Source: Burkholderia sp. WAC0059
Lineage (GTDB): Bacteria; Pseudomonadota; Gammaproteobacteria; Burkholderiales; Burkholderiaceae
Assembly: GCF_002870125.1 (NCBI RefSeq)
Contig: NZ_PNEO01000007.1
Coordinates: 124,001 to 188,000 of the forward strand
DNA length: 64,000 nucleotides
Reading direction: 5' to 3'
Shown: one piece after another, positions 9,539 to 21,962 of the stretch
Layout of the letters: every line of letters begins with the position of its first letter
Numbering within the stretch: position 1 is the stretch's first letter
Program-made: the position numbers and the translations under genes
Notes under the pieces: generated by a model
The model's input: the letters and a program-made list of their open reading frames with translations, nothing else
Databases searched by the model: none
What the model was told of the DNA's origin: nothing

Positions 9539-9814
9539 ATGAAGAAATCCCTCCTCGTAGCATCCCTGTTGGCAGCCGTGGCCCTGGCGGCGTGCAGCAA
9601 GAGCAGCGATCAAGCCGCTGCGCCGGCTAGCGACGCAACCGCCGCCTCGGCTCCGGCTGCGGCTGCTTCGGACGCCACGACTGCTGCGAGCGACGCCACG
9701 GCTGCGGCTTCGGACGCTACGGCCGCGAGCGACTCCTCGGCCGCTTCGGACAGCGCCGCTGCTTCGGACGCTTCCGCTTCGGACGCCGCTCCGGCTTCGG
9801 GCGCCAGCCAGTAA
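9539..9814 (+). CDS. Small Ala/Ser/Asp-rich lipoprotein
   Basis: 91 residues. MKKSLLVASLLAAVALAAC is a clear lipoprotein signal with Cys19 as the acylation site. The mature part is almost only Ala, Ser, Asp and Thr, built of repeated SDATAA-type units, with no sign of a folded domain. ATG 9539 is chosen over the in-frame GTG at 9533 because AAAGGA (9527-9532) sits 6 bases before it. The gene has a strong promoter and a strong terminator, so it is probably well expressed as a single-gene unit. The function is unknown; a spacer or surface-exposed tether is only a guess. Confidence 0.88.
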   Translation: MKKSLLVASLLAAVALAACSKSSDQAAAPASDATAASAPAAAASDATTAASDATAAASDATAASDSSAASDSAAASDASASDAAPASGASQ

Positions 9815-9900
9815 GCTGCCGACACGCGGCGCCTGCCACCGCGCAGACGCCGCGACGGAGCATCGGGTTGCCGCCCGGCAACCCGGCAGGAAAGCAAAAA

Positions 9901-9930
9901 AGCCACGAATATCGAGTTCGTGGCTTTTTT
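9901..9930. terminator. Bidirectional Rho-independent terminator
   Basis: AGCCACGAA (9901-9909) pairs with TTCGTGGCT (9917-9925). A-run before and T-run after allow it to stop both the lipoprotein transcript (+) and the helicase transcript (-). A second perfect hairpin, GGGTTGCCG with CGGCAACCC, lies just upstream at about 9865-9884. Confidence 0.93.
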
Positions 9931-9997
9931 GTTACCGATCCTGCATTTTTCTTTCCCGGCGCGGCGTCCTGTCGCCCTCTCGTCCGGGCACCGGCAA

Positions 9998-12226
9998 TTA
10001 TGAAGCCGCGTCGGTGCCGAAGAACGCCTGCACCGCGCCAATTTCGCGCGTCCGCCTGAACGGCGGCAGGCTTTGCCAGATGCGACGGCCGTACGGCTTG
10101 TCGACGATACGCGTATCGCAGATCATCAGCACGCCGCGATCGGTCTCCGCACGGATCAACCGACCCGCGCCCTGCTTGAGCGTGATGACGGCCTGCGGCA
10201 ACTGGTGAACCGCGAACGGGCTCAAACCTTTCTTCGTCAGCGCGTCGAGCCGTGCAGACAACACCGGGTCGTCGGGCGGCGCGAACGGCAGTTTGTCGAT
10301 AACGACCAGCGACAAAGCGTCGCCGCGCACGTCGACGCCCTCCCAGAAGCTCTGGCTCCCGACCAGGATCGCGTTCCCGTACGAACGGAACCGCTCCAGC
10401 AACTCGGTGCGGCTCGCATCGCCCTGCACGAGAAGCGGCATGTTCCAGCCGCGCGCGGCGATCGTGTCGCGCAACTTCGTCGCAATACGGTCGACGGCAC
10501 GCAGCGTCGTGCACAGCATGAATACGCCGCCACCCGATGCCTCGATGGCCGGCAGCGCGGCGTCGAATACCGCATCGGTAAACTGCGGCGAGGACGGCTG
10601 CGGCAAATTGCGCGGAACGTAAAGCAGTCCTTGAGACGGATAGTCGAACGGGCTCGGCAGGCTCATCGAGCGCCGCGCGTTCAATCCCATCTGCGCAGCA
10701 TAGTGCGTGAAATCGCCGCGCACCGAAAGCGTCGCCGACGTGAAAATCCAGGTGCGCGGCACCCCCGCGCGCTGCTTCGCGAAGATCGGCGCGACCGAGA
10801 GCGGGGTTTCGTGCAGTTGGACCGTGTGCGAGAACACCTCGACCCAGCGCACTTTTTCGTTCGGATCGCCGGCCTCGCCCGCTTCCCCATTCGCCGGTCG
10901 CTGCTCGTCCGCACCCGACCCGGCAACCGCAGGCGCAGTCCAGCCCGCAAGCGCGCCCTGCAACTCCCGGGCTCGGCGCAGGCATGCCCCGAGCGACTCC
11001 GCGCGCTCGGCCTGGCCGGCCAGCGCCGTCGCGAGCGTGCCGAGTTCAGCATCGAGCGCATCGAGCGCATCGAACAGCGGATGATCGCCGGGCAACTGCG
11101 CGACCGAAAGACGCAACGTGTCCTCGCGGAACGCGAGCCGGACGTCGCGTGCCGCGCGTTCGAGCGCCGCACCCAGCTTGACCCACTCCACTGCATCGCG
11201 CGCATGCCCCAGCCCTTCGGCTACGCTGTCGCGCGCCAGTTCGAGAAACTGCGTGGTCGACAGCGTCTCGCCGAAGAACAGCGTCGCCGTTTCGGGCAGT
11301 TGGTGCGCCTCGTCGAAGATGATCGTGTTCGCGCTCGGCAGCAGTTCCGCCATGCCGGTATCGCGCAGCATGATGTCCGCGAAGAACAGGTGGTGATTGA
11401 CGACCACGATGTCGGCCTGCTGCGCCTCGCGGCGCGCCTGCATCACGAAACAGTCCTTGTAGTGCGGGCATTCCTGACCGAGGCAGTTGTCGCGCGTCGA
11501 CGTCACCATCGGCCACACGGCCGCCGTTTCGGGCACGCTCGCCAACTCGGCCTTGTCGCCCGAGCGCGTGATCTTCGAGAAGCGGACGATCTCCTGAAGC
11601 CAGGCCGTCTCCTGCCGCGACGGCAGCCGGCCGTTGTCGGCGGCCCGCTGCAGATAGTAGTGGCAGAGATAATTCGCGCGCCCCTTGAGCATCGCGACGG
11701 TCACGGGCACGGCCAGCGCGTCGCGCACGGTCGGGAGGTCGCGCTGAAAGAGCTGGTCCTGGAGATGCTTCGTGCCCGTGGAAACGATGACCTTGCCGCC
11801 CCAGAGCATGGCGGGCACGAGATACGCGTAGGTCTTGCCGGTGCCCGTGCCGGCCTCGACGATCAGGGTGTTGCCGCCGTCACCGGTGGAGGCGTCGGCA
11901 CCTGCATCGCGCGGCGGCTCGCCGGCCTGCCCCGCCGCGGTCTGCAAACGCCGCGCGGGACGCGCATGGGCCTCGAACATGACGGGCTCGGGCAACGCGC
12001 GCGCCGCGGCTTCCATGGCGGCCGCGACGGCCCGGGCCATCTCGATCTGCGCGGCCCGCGGGCGATAGCCGTCGATCTGACGGGCCAACAGGCCATCGGC
12101 CGAGAAAATGTCGTCGAGTTCGGCGGCATGCCGTGCACTGGGCATCGGCACGCCCTCGCCGGCATGATCGGGCGGCGTGACGCCTCCGGATGCGCTTCGG
12201 GAAAGCGAGTCTGTCAGTGAATTCAA
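9998..12226 (-). CDS. ATP-dependent DNA helicase, DinG/YoaA (XPD-like) family
   Basis: 742 residues. Superfamily 2 5'-3' helicase with an iron-sulfur cluster, probably acting on repair or replication intermediates. Visible motifs: Walker A EAGTGTGKT (124-132); four cluster cysteines, Cys188, Cys248, Cys253 and Cys259; DEAH at 305-308; TSATL; GSQSFWEGVDVRGD; and QGAGRLIR near the end. The sequence is closer to YoaA than to E. coli DinG as far as I can judge by eye. Residues 80-119, between the first helix and Walker A, are a low-complexity insert. The upstream neighbour on the same strand is the 77-residue SlyX-like protein. Confidence 0.9.
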   Translation of the reverse strand: MNSLTDSLSRSASGGVTPPDHAGEGVPMPSARHAAELDDIFSADGLLARQIDGYRPRAAQIEMARAVAAAMEAAARALPEPVMFEAHARPARRLQTAAGQAGEPPRDAGADASTGDGGNTLIVEAGTGTGKTYAYLVPAMLWGGKVIVSTGTKHLQDQLFQRDLPTVRDALAVPVTVAMLKGRANYLCHYYLQRAADNGRLPSRQETAWLQEIVRFSKITRSGDKAELASVPETAAVWPMVTSTRDNCLGQECPHYKDCFVMQARREAQQADIVVVNHHLFFADIMLRDTGMAELLPSANTIIFDEAHQLPETATLFFGETLSTTQFLELARDSVAEGLGHARDAVEWVKLGAALERAARDVRLAFREDTLRLSVAQLPGDHPLFDALDALDAELGTLATALAGQAERAESLGACLRRARELQGALAGWTAPAVAGSGADEQRPANGEAGEAGDPNEKVRWVEVFSHTVQLHETPLSVAPIFAKQRAGVPRTWIFTSATLSVRGDFTHYAAQMGLNARRSMSLPSPFDYPSQGLLYVPRNLPQPSSPQFTDAVFDAALPAIEASGGGVFMLCTTLRAVDRIATKLRDTIAARGWNMPLLVQGDASRTELLERFRSYGNAILVGSQSFWEGVDVRGDALSLVVIDKLPFAPPDDPVLSARLDALTKKGLSPFAVHQLPQAVITLKQGAGRLIRAETDRGVLMICDTRIVDKPYGRRIWQSLPPFRRTREIGAVQAFFGTDAAS

Positions 12227-12298
12227 GGCAAGCGGTTCCTGCTGGGTCCGGAGGGCACGCGGCCTCGCCGTGCCCCGACGCCTGCCAGGGCGGGCCCG

Positions 12299-12532
12299 TC
12301 AGGCGCGCCGGTCCGATGTGTTCATTGAATCGGGGTCCAGTTGCAATTGCAACAGGATGATATTGTCCTTGACCTTGAGCTTGCGCTTTTTCAGCCGCTG
12401 CAGTTCGAGATCGTCCGTGCCGGGCACGCCGGCCATCCGCTCGATCAGGCGATCGAGGTCGCCGTGCTCCGCTTCGAGTTGCAGAATGCGGTCGCGAAGG
12501 ACCTCGGACTTGATTTCACGATGCTCGTGCAT
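12299..12532 (-). CDS. Small coiled-coil protein, YdcH/DUF465 family
   Basis: 77 residues: MHEHREIKSEVLRDRILQLE, then a helical Leu-heptad region and the basic RLKKRKLKVKD motif characteristic of DUF465 (YdcH). Its function is unknown in the family. It is predicted cytoplasmic, all-helical and probably oligomeric. It lies between the secreted coiled-coil gene and the helicase gene, all on the minus strand, with about 70-75 bases on each side. Confidence 0.85.
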   Translation of the reverse strand: MHEHREIKSEVLRDRILQLEAEHGDLDRLIERMAGVPGTDDLELQRLKKRKLKVKDNIILLQLQLDPDSMNTSDRRA

Positions 12533-12607
12533 GCTCGCCTCCTCGACTATACGGCCCAGGCCCGTTCCGGGCGCTGCGCCTGAGGTTGCTCTCTGTCCGG
12601 CAAAAAC

Positions 12608-13636
12608 CTACTGATCCTGCTCCTGCTGCTCTCGCTGCTGCTCCTGCCGTTGCTGCTGCTCCTGCTGTTGCTGTTGTTGCTGCTGGGCAGCCTTTTCGGC
12701 CGCCTGCTTCTGGCGCGCCTCGACGTCGGCCTTGTGCTGCGCGGCGTCCGTCTGCTTCTGTTGATAATGCTGGACCCGTTCGACGCGCTCCTGGGCCTGC
12801 TGCTGCCCCTGGCGACGCGCCGCCTCGAGCTGCGCCTGGAAGGCCGACTGACTCTCGCCATAGGCCGTCGCCCCCGATACACCCTGCGGTACGCTGACGC
12901 CGCGGTTCGCCTCGTCGAGCGCGTGCTGACGCTGCTTTTCCTCGTACGTCGCCACGTTCACGGCACGCTGCGGCGCCTCCGCGGCGCGCTGGGCCTGGTC
13001 GAGCGCGTTCTGGCGCTGCTTGTCCTCGTATGCCTGCACGTTGCGCGCCTCGTTGGCGGCACGCTGCGGCGCGTCGGCCTCGTCCTGCGCGCGCTGCAAC
13101 GCCGCCTGCCGGTCGCGCTGCTGCGCATGCGCGGCGCGCTGCTCGACGTCGAGCGCAAGCTGCTTCTGCCGGATGTCCGCCTGCACGACGCGCATCTGGT
13201 CCCGCGCCTTGCCGAGGCAATGATTGACGAAGAACCCGCTGTAGCAGTTGTGCTCAGCCACCGCATAGCGATAGTTGTTCTCCGCCGCGCGACGGTCCAG
13301 CACCGCCTGCCGCGTATCGAAATCTTTGGCCTGCGCGGCCGCCTTCGCCGCCGCATCCGACGCATCGTTCGGCGGCACGGCGGCCACGCCCGACGCCGCA
13401 GAGGCCGGCAGCGCCTCCGAAGGCATCGGAGACGTCGCCGAGGCCGTCGACGTCGAGACCGCCTCTTGACTCGCGGCTTCGGACTGGGCCCATACGGGAG
13501 TGTGCGCCTGCACCGCCCAGATCGCCGCGCAGACCGCTGCACGGGCAACGGACGACGGCACCAAACCGGGTTGCGTGCCGAACCGGACGCGAGGCAAGCG
13601 GGGAATCGTCAACGTCATGACAAAGCTGCGGAACAT
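12608..13636 (-). CDS. Secreted Gln-rich coiled-coil repeat protein of unknown function
   Basis: 342 residues from ATG 13636 (alternative ATG 13618). A basic N-region and hydrophobic stretch (AAVCAAIWAVQAHTPVWAQ) look like a signal peptide cut after VWA. Then follow an Ala/Ser-rich spacer and a conserved-looking block NNYRYAVAEHNCYSGFFVNH with two cysteines, which could form a disulfide in the periplasm. Next comes a long charged helix with three related units of about 28-32 residues, each around PQRA...YE.KQRQ.ALD. It ends in a nearly pure Gln/Glu tail. It may be annotated as TolA-like because of composition only. It diverges from tex. The -10-like TAGAAT lies 7 bases before ATG 13636, so the transcript may be leaderless. 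Confidence 0.78.
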   Translation of the reverse strand: MFRSFVMTLTIPRLPRVRFGTQPGLVPSSVARAAVCAAIWAVQAHTPVWAQSEAASQEAVSTSTASATSPMPSEALPASAASGVAAVPPNDASDAAAKAAAQAKDFDTRQAVLDRRAAENNYRYAVAEHNCYSGFFVNHCLGKARDQMRVVQADIRQKQLALDVEQRAAHAQQRDRQAALQRAQDEADAPQRAANEARNVQAYEDKQRQNALDQAQRAAEAPQRAVNVATYEEKQRQHALDEANRGVSVPQGVSGATAYGESQSAFQAQLEAARRQGQQQAQERVERVQHYQQKQTDAAQHKADVEARQKQAAEKAAQQQQQQQQEQQQRQEQQREQQEQDQ

Positions 13637-13764
13637 GGGCGAAATTCTAACACCCGGCCTGGACGCCCGGGCATTTATGGCAAAATGCCCGGCTCGATCG
13701 GCCTGCCGGCGCCCGCCCGCATGGCTTTCGGACCGCAACAGCTCTAGCAGGAATCCCCCATCCC

Positions 13765-16101
<2,337 letters not shown>

Positions 16102-16122
16102 ATCCGGCTGGCTCATGAAAAA

Positions 16123-16155
16123 AACCGGCGCACAGAACTGCGCGCCGGTTTTTTC
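16123..16155. terminator. Bidirectional terminator between tex and kup
   Basis: AACCGGCGC (16123-16131) pairs with GCGCCGGTT (16142-16150), flanked by an A-run on the left and a T-run on the right. It serves the convergent genes tex and kup. Confidence 0.92.
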
Positions 16156-16186
16156 GTTTCAAGCCCGCCCCGATCGACGGGCCTGC

Positions 16187-18076
16187 CTAGATTTCGATCT
16201 TCGTGCCGAGCTCGACCACGCGATTGGCCGGAATACTGAAGAAGTCGGTCGGCTTGGCGGCGTTCTGGTGCATCCATGCGAAGACGCGCTCGCGCCAGAT
16301 CGACATGCCCGGCAACTGGGTCGGCACGACCGTCTCGCGGGCGAGGAAGAACGAGGTGTCCATCAGCTCGAAGGTCATGTCCTCCATGCGCCCCACCTCG
16401 AGCAGCACCGCCTTCACGTCCGGCGTTTCGTTGAAGCCGTAGGTGGCCTTCACGAGATAGAGGCCACCGCCGATGTCCTTCACGTACAGGCGTTCGGTAT
16501 GGTCGACGTAGGGCACGTCGAGGATCGTAAAGGTCAGGAAGATGGTGCGCTCGTGCAGCACCTTGTTGTGCTTGAGGTTGTGCAGCAGGCCGACCGGAAC
16601 CAGCGCGTCGCTGCCGGTCAGGTAGATCGCCGTGCCCGACACGCGATGCGGCGGATGAGCCAGCAGCCCCTGCAGGAACGGCATGAGCGGGATGCCGTCG
16701 GCGGCGGTGCGTTCCTTGACGATCATGCGTCCCTTGTACCAGGTCGTCAGCAGGAAGAACAGCAGCCCGCCGATGCCGAGCGGCAGCCAGCCGCCGTCCG
16801 CGACCTTGAGCAGGTTCGAGCCGAAGAAGCCGAGGTCCACGGTCATGAAACCGGCGATGATGAGCGCGACGAGAAACTTGTTCCAGTTCCACACCCTGAC
16901 CATCACGACGCAGGCGAGCACGGTGGTGATCACCATCGTCGCGGTGACGGCGATGCCGTAGGCGGCCGCCAGGTTGTCCGAGCTCTTGAAGCCGACCACG
17001 ATGCACAGAATGATGACGAGCAGGACCCAGTTCACGATCGGCACGTAGATCTGCCCGATCGCGAGGTCCGACGTGTGCAGCACCTTCATGCGCGGCACGT
17101 AGCCGAGCAGGATGGCCTGGCTCGTCAGCGAATACGCGCCCGAAATCACCGCCTGCGAGGCGATGACCGTCGCGACCGTCGAGAGCACGACGAGCGGCAA
17201 CAGCGCCCAGTTCGGCGCGAGCAGGAAAAACGGATTGATGATCGCGTGATGGTCGCGTATCAGCAGCGCGCCCTGGCCGAAGTAGTTGAGCACGAGCGAC
17301 GGCATCACGAGCACGTACCAGGCGACGCGGATCGGCTTCGGGCCGAAGTGGCCCATGTCCGCGTAGAGCGCTTCCGCGCCCGTCAGCACCAGCACGACCG
17401 AGCCCAGCACGACATAGGCCTGCAGCACGTGCGCGGACATGAACGTGAAGGCGTAGTACGGATTGAGCGCCGAGATGATGATGGGCGCCGCGACGATGTG
17501 CACGAGACCGAGCACCGCCAGCACGATGAACCAGATCACCATGATCGGCCCGAACAGGCGGCCGACGAGCGCCGTGCCGTGACGCTGGATCCAGAAAAGC
17601 GCGATCAGGATCACCATCGTCAGCGGCAGCACCAGGTGCGAGAACTCCGGCGCCGCGATCTCGAGGCCCTCGACGGCCGAGATCACCGAGATGGCCGGCG
17701 TGATGACCGCGTCGCCGTAGAACATGCACGCGCCGAAGATGCCGAGCAGCGTCAGGACTGCGGCCGTGCGGCTCGCGCGCGAAAACGAGCGCAGCGCGAG
17801 CGCCATCAGCGCGAGCACGCCGCCCTCGCCGTCGTTGTCCGCGCGCATCACGAACAGGACATACTTGACGCTGACCACGACCATGATGGCCCAGAACAGC
17901 AGCGAGGTGACGCCGAGGATCGACGCATTGTTGAGCGGTATGCCGTGATCGGGGCTGAACGCCTCCTTCAACGAATACAGCGGACTCGTGCCGATGTCGC
18001 CGAAAACCACGCCGATCGCCGCGACGGCGAGAGACGACTGGGACTGCTGCCTGGCCACATGGTTGCTAATTGTCAT
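16187..18076 (-). CDS. kup: Low-affinity potassium transporter Kup
   Basis: 629 residues. Inner-membrane K+/H+ symporter of the KUP/HAK family. ATG 18076 gives [15 protein letters not shown], followed at once by the signature [20 protein letters not shown] in the first membrane segment. About 12 hydrophobic segments fill the first 440 residues, and a soluble C-terminal domain completes it. The longer open frame back to 18277 adds an unconserved leader and is rejected. It is a single gene bounded by terminators on both sides. Confidence 0.95.
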   Translation of the reverse strand: MTISNHVARQQSQSSLAVAAIGVVFGDIGTSPLYSLKEAFSPDHGIPLNNASILGVTSLLFWAIMVVVSVKYVLFVMRADNDGEGGVLALMALALRSFSRASRTAAVLTLLGIFGACMFYGDAVITPAISVISAVEGLEIAAPEFSHLVLPLTMVILIALFWIQRHGTALVGRLFGPIMVIWFIVLAVLGLVHIVAAPIIISALNPYYAFTFMSAHVLQAYVVLGSVVLVLTGAEALYADMGHFGPKPIRVAWYVLVMPSLVLNYFGQGALLIRDHHAIINPFFLLAPNWALLPLVVLSTVATVIASQAVISGAYSLTSQAILLGYVPRMKVLHTSDLAIGQIYVPIVNWVLLVIILCIVVGFKSSDNLAAAYGIAVTATMVITTVLACVVMVRVWNWNKFLVALIIAGFMTVDLGFFGSNLLKVADGGWLPLGIGGLLFFLLTTWYKGRMIVKERTAADGIPLMPFLQGLLAHPPHRVSGTAIYLTGSDALVPVGLLHNLKHNKVLHERTIFLTFTILDVPYVDHTERLYVKDIGGGLYLVKATYGFNETPDVKAVLLEVGRMEDMTFELMDTSFFLARETVVPTQLPGMSIWRERVFAWMHQNAAKPTDFFSIPANRVVELGTKIEI

Positions 18077-18263
18077 AGACGCTGAAATCCGTTTCGAGGC
18101 GCAAAAAACGAGCGCTATTCTAAACCGGGCTCCCCAGCCTGCCACGGCCGCCGTTGTGACCGTGCCACGCGGGCGTACCTGGGCCAGTTTAGCATCGGCC
18201 CCCCCTTCCGTCTGCCCGACGGCAGTCACGCGCCTGTCATCGAGGACGGCCGCCCCGACATAA

Positions 18264-18290
18264 AAAACGGAGCGCACGGCTCCGTTTTTC
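18264..18290. terminator. Bidirectional terminator between the phosphoribosyltransferase gene and kup
   Basis: AAAACGGAGC (18264-18273) pairs with GCTCCGTTTT (18279-18288) around a 5-base loop. On the minus strand it follows the purA-phosphoribosyltransferase unit (last stop at 18329) and is read into a T-run. Confidence 0.88.
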
Positions 18291-18328
18291 TACCTGCTGC
18301 CCGAACGGACAAACTCGCGAACCGCTCG

Positions 18329-18907
18329 CTATGCGCCGCCGCTCGCCTCGCGAAACCCGGACGGCATGTCGCCCGCGATCCGCTCGCGAAGCTGTTGCGG
18401 ACGCACCGTATCCCATGCTTCGAACGGCTGATGAATCCAGGGGCTCGCCGGCAGATGCTGCGCGAAGTAGTCGGGCTTCACCGACGAGCACCCCTTGTAC
18501 CAAAGTACTGCCGTGCGTACGCCGGTCACGGCGGGATAACGTTCTTTCAGATGCTGCTGCACGCGGGAAAGGGTTACGCCCGAATCGACGAGATCGTCGA
18601 CGAGCAATACGTTGCCGGCCAATTCGCCGTGCGTCGTCGTGATGTAGCGCGCAATGTCGAGCTCGCCCTGCCGCATGCCGGCCTCCTCGCGATAGGAACT
18701 CGTGGCGAGAATCGCGAGCGGCAGGTCGTAGATGCGCGAGAGCAGATCGCCGACGCGCAGTCCGCCGCGGGCAAGACACAGAATCCGGTCGAACCGCCAG
18801 CCCGACTCGTGCACGGCAAGTGCGAGCTGCTCGATCAGCCGGTGATACGCGTCCCAGCCGACCCAGAGGTTCCTGTCGTCGTTGCGCGAATCGGACAGGC
18901 CGGTCAT
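18329..18907 (-). CDS. Phosphoribosyltransferase (purine type)
   Basis: 192 residues. The type I PRTase PRPP-binding loop is LLVDDLVDSGVTL at 101-113; an early CLARGGLRVGDLLSR loop binds pyrophosphate. The closest named families are xanthine-guanine or hypoxanthine phosphoribosyltransferases, but substrate choice cannot be read from the sequence. It is 18 bases downstream of purA and probably co-transcribed with it, which fits a role in purine salvage. An AAGG ribosome site precedes the ATG. Confidence 0.88.
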   Translation of the reverse strand: MTGLSDSRNDDRNLWVGWDAYHRLIEQLALAVHESGWRFDRILCLARGGLRVGDLLSRIYDLPLAILATSSYREEAGMRQGELDIARYITTTHGELAGNVLLVDDLVDSGVTLSRVQQHLKERYPAVTGVRTAVLWYKGCSSVKPDYFAQHLPASPWIHQPFEAWDTVRPQQLRERIAGDMPSGFREASGGA

Positions 18908-18925
18908 GGTCGCGCCCGCCTTCGT

Positions 18926-20281
<1,356 letters not shown>

Positions 20282-20299
20282 TTAGCTGGTTAAAAACGT

Positions 20300-20378
20300 A
20301 TTCTACCTGGGTTCACGCCGGGTTCCGCATTTTTCGCGATTTTTTCCGCGTTTTTTCCGGCCTTCTCCCCGCATTTTT
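20300..20378 (-). promoter_or_regulatory. purA promoter region with helically phased A-tracts
   Basis: On the minus strand a -10-like TAGAAT sits at 20300-20305, 28 bases before the purA start. The -35 region is poor. Upstream, four A-tracts of 5-6 bases lie at 20330-20334, 20340-20345, 20351-20356 and 20374-20378. Centre spacings are about 10.5, 11 and 22.5 bases, which is one, one and two helical turns. Such phasing bends DNA, and A-tracts upstream of -35 can act as UP elements. Confidence 0.6.
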
Positions 20379-20494
20379 CCCTTTGCACTCAATGGCATGG
20401 GCGTTTCGGGCTGGCAGGGTGCGCCGGGTCGCCGGGCGGTTCCGCCCGCGGCCCGACGTCGATTCCGGAGGAAAACGAGCCGGAGAACCCGGGC

Positions 20495-21646
20495 TCAGGC
20501 GCGGGCTTCGACCACCCAGGCGCCGTCGCGCTCGACCAGCACGCGATCGAACTCGAACTCGTCCAGATCACCCTCGTGGCCCGGCAGCGCCTGGATGACG
20601 ACCTCGCCCGCATCGCGCAGCGCGGCAACGCTCGCGCGCAGCGCATCGTCGTGCCGCCACGGCGCGAGAATCGCGCTGCTGCGCGCCGCGACAGGCGAAA
20701 TGCGGGCCACCTCGCGCAGATCGAGCGAGAAGCCCGTCGCCGCCCGCGCGCGGCCGTAGGCCTGGCCGACGTGGTCGTACCGCCCGCCGCGCGCGACCGC
20801 GTTCGGCACGCCGTCCACGTAGGCCGAGAACATCACGCCGCTGTGATAGGCATAGCCGCCGAGATCGGCCAGATCGATCAGCACCTCGGCACCGTCGATC
20901 TCCTCGACGAGGAACGCGAGATCGTCGAGCGCGCGCGCGATGCCGGGCAGCGCCGGCAGCCGGCGGCGCGCCTCGTCGAGCACGCCGGCGTCGCCGTAGA
21001 GCGTCGGCAGCGCGCGCAGCGCGTCGCGCGCAACCGGCGCGAGTCCGTCCGTCAATTCGGCAAGGCGCGGCACGTCCTTGCCGGCCAGCGCCTCGTAAAG
21101 CGCATCGCCAAGCGCGGCGGCGGCCGGATCGGCCTCGATCAGCGCGGCCAGCACGCCCGCGTGGCACAGGTCGAGCCGCGTCTTCGCGAGACCCGCGAGA
21201 CGCAGCGCGTCGAGCATCAGTTGCTGGATCTCGAGGTCCGCCTCGAGCCCCGCGTGACCGTAGATTTCCGCGCCGATCTGGATCTGCTCGCGCGTCGCGT
21301 GCAGCCCGCGCGGCCGCGTGTGCAGCACGTTGCCCGCATAGCAGAGCCGCGTCACGCCCTGACGGTTCAGCAGATGCGCGTCGATGCGCGCGACCTGCGG
21401 CGTGATGTCGGCGCGCAGGCCGAGCGTGCGGCCCGATAGCTGATCGACGAGCTTGAACGTGCGCAGGTTCAGGTCGCGGCCGCTGCCCGTCAGCAGCGAC
21501 TCGAGGTACTCGAGCAGCGGCGGCATGACCATTTCGTAGCCGTAGGCGCGAAAGCGATCCAGCAGGCGGCGGCGCAATTCTTCGATCTTGCGCGCCTCGG
21601 ACGGCAGCACATCGGCAATGTTCTCGGGAAGCAGCCAGGTCGACAT
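20495..21646 (-). CDS. hisZ: ATP phosphoribosyltransferase regulatory subunit HisZ
   Basis: 383 residues. A HisRS-like paralogue without aminoacylation role; it pairs with short-form HisG to catalyse and feedback-regulate the first step of histidine synthesis. It opens with [20 protein letters not shown] and carries class II synthetase-like blocks ([34 protein letters not shown]). It is shorter than the true HisRS found at 29581-30918. It follows hflC and the DUF2065 gene on the same strand. Confidence 0.95.
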   Translation of the reverse strand: MSTWLLPENIADVLPSEARKIEELRRRLLDRFRAYGYEMVMPPLLEYLESLLTGSGRDLNLRTFKLVDQLSGRTLGLRADITPQVARIDAHLLNRQGVTRLCYAGNVLHTRPRGLHATREQIQIGAEIYGHAGLEADLEIQQLMLDALRLAGLAKTRLDLCHAGVLAALIEADPAAAALGDALYEALAGKDVPRLAELTDGLAPVARDALRALPTLYGDAGVLDEARRRLPALPGIARALDDLAFLVEEIDGAEVLIDLADLGGYAYHSGVMFSAYVDGVPNAVARGGRYDHVGQAYGRARAATGFSLDLREVARISPVAARSSAILAPWRHDDALRASVAALRDAGEVVIQALPGHEGDLDEFEFDRVLVERDGAWVVEARA

Positions 21647-21724
21647 CGGTTCAATCCTACGACGTTGAAAACGGCGCGCGGGCCCGCCAGGCCGCGACGC
21701 CAGGAAAAACGGAGCGACGGCCGC

Positions 21725-21916
21725 TCAGGTCGCGAGCAGCAACAGGACGAGACCCAACCCCATCAGGATCAGCCCGCCGATCCGGATCTGATGCGGCGGC
21801 CGCTCTGCGATTTTACGAAACGTGTCGCGCCATACGGTCGGGAGCACGAACGGAAACATGCCCTCGATAATCAGCATCAGCGCGACCGCGAGCAACAGGG
21901 AAGCAGCTATGTTCAT
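21725..21916 (-). CDS. DUF2065 family small membrane protein
   Basis: 63 residues with two membrane helices (SLLLAVALMLIIEGMFPFVL and IGGLILMGLGLVLLLLA) joined by a basic loop. It is related to YjeT of E. coli, which also sits next to hflC. No function is known. The position between hflC and hisZ is usual for this bacterial group. Confidence 0.88.
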   Translation of the reverse strand: MNIAASLLLAVALMLIIEGMFPFVLPTVWRDTFRKIAERPPHQIRIGGLILMGLGLVLLLLAT

Positions 21917-21962
21917 GCGCGGAAGACGCGCCTAGGTCCTGCGCGACGCGTCCGTCTCGTCT

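Noticed and set aside
12608..13636. TolA or colicin-import protein assignment.
   Set aside because: Similarity is only in Ala/Gln/Lys-type composition and coiled coil; there is no TolA membrane anchor or C-terminal domain, and the tol-pal genes are not nearby.
16187..18277. Kup starting at 18277 with a longer N-terminus.
   Set aside because: The extra 67 residues are unconserved, run into the terminator sequence, and the canonical MTISNH start lies at 18076.
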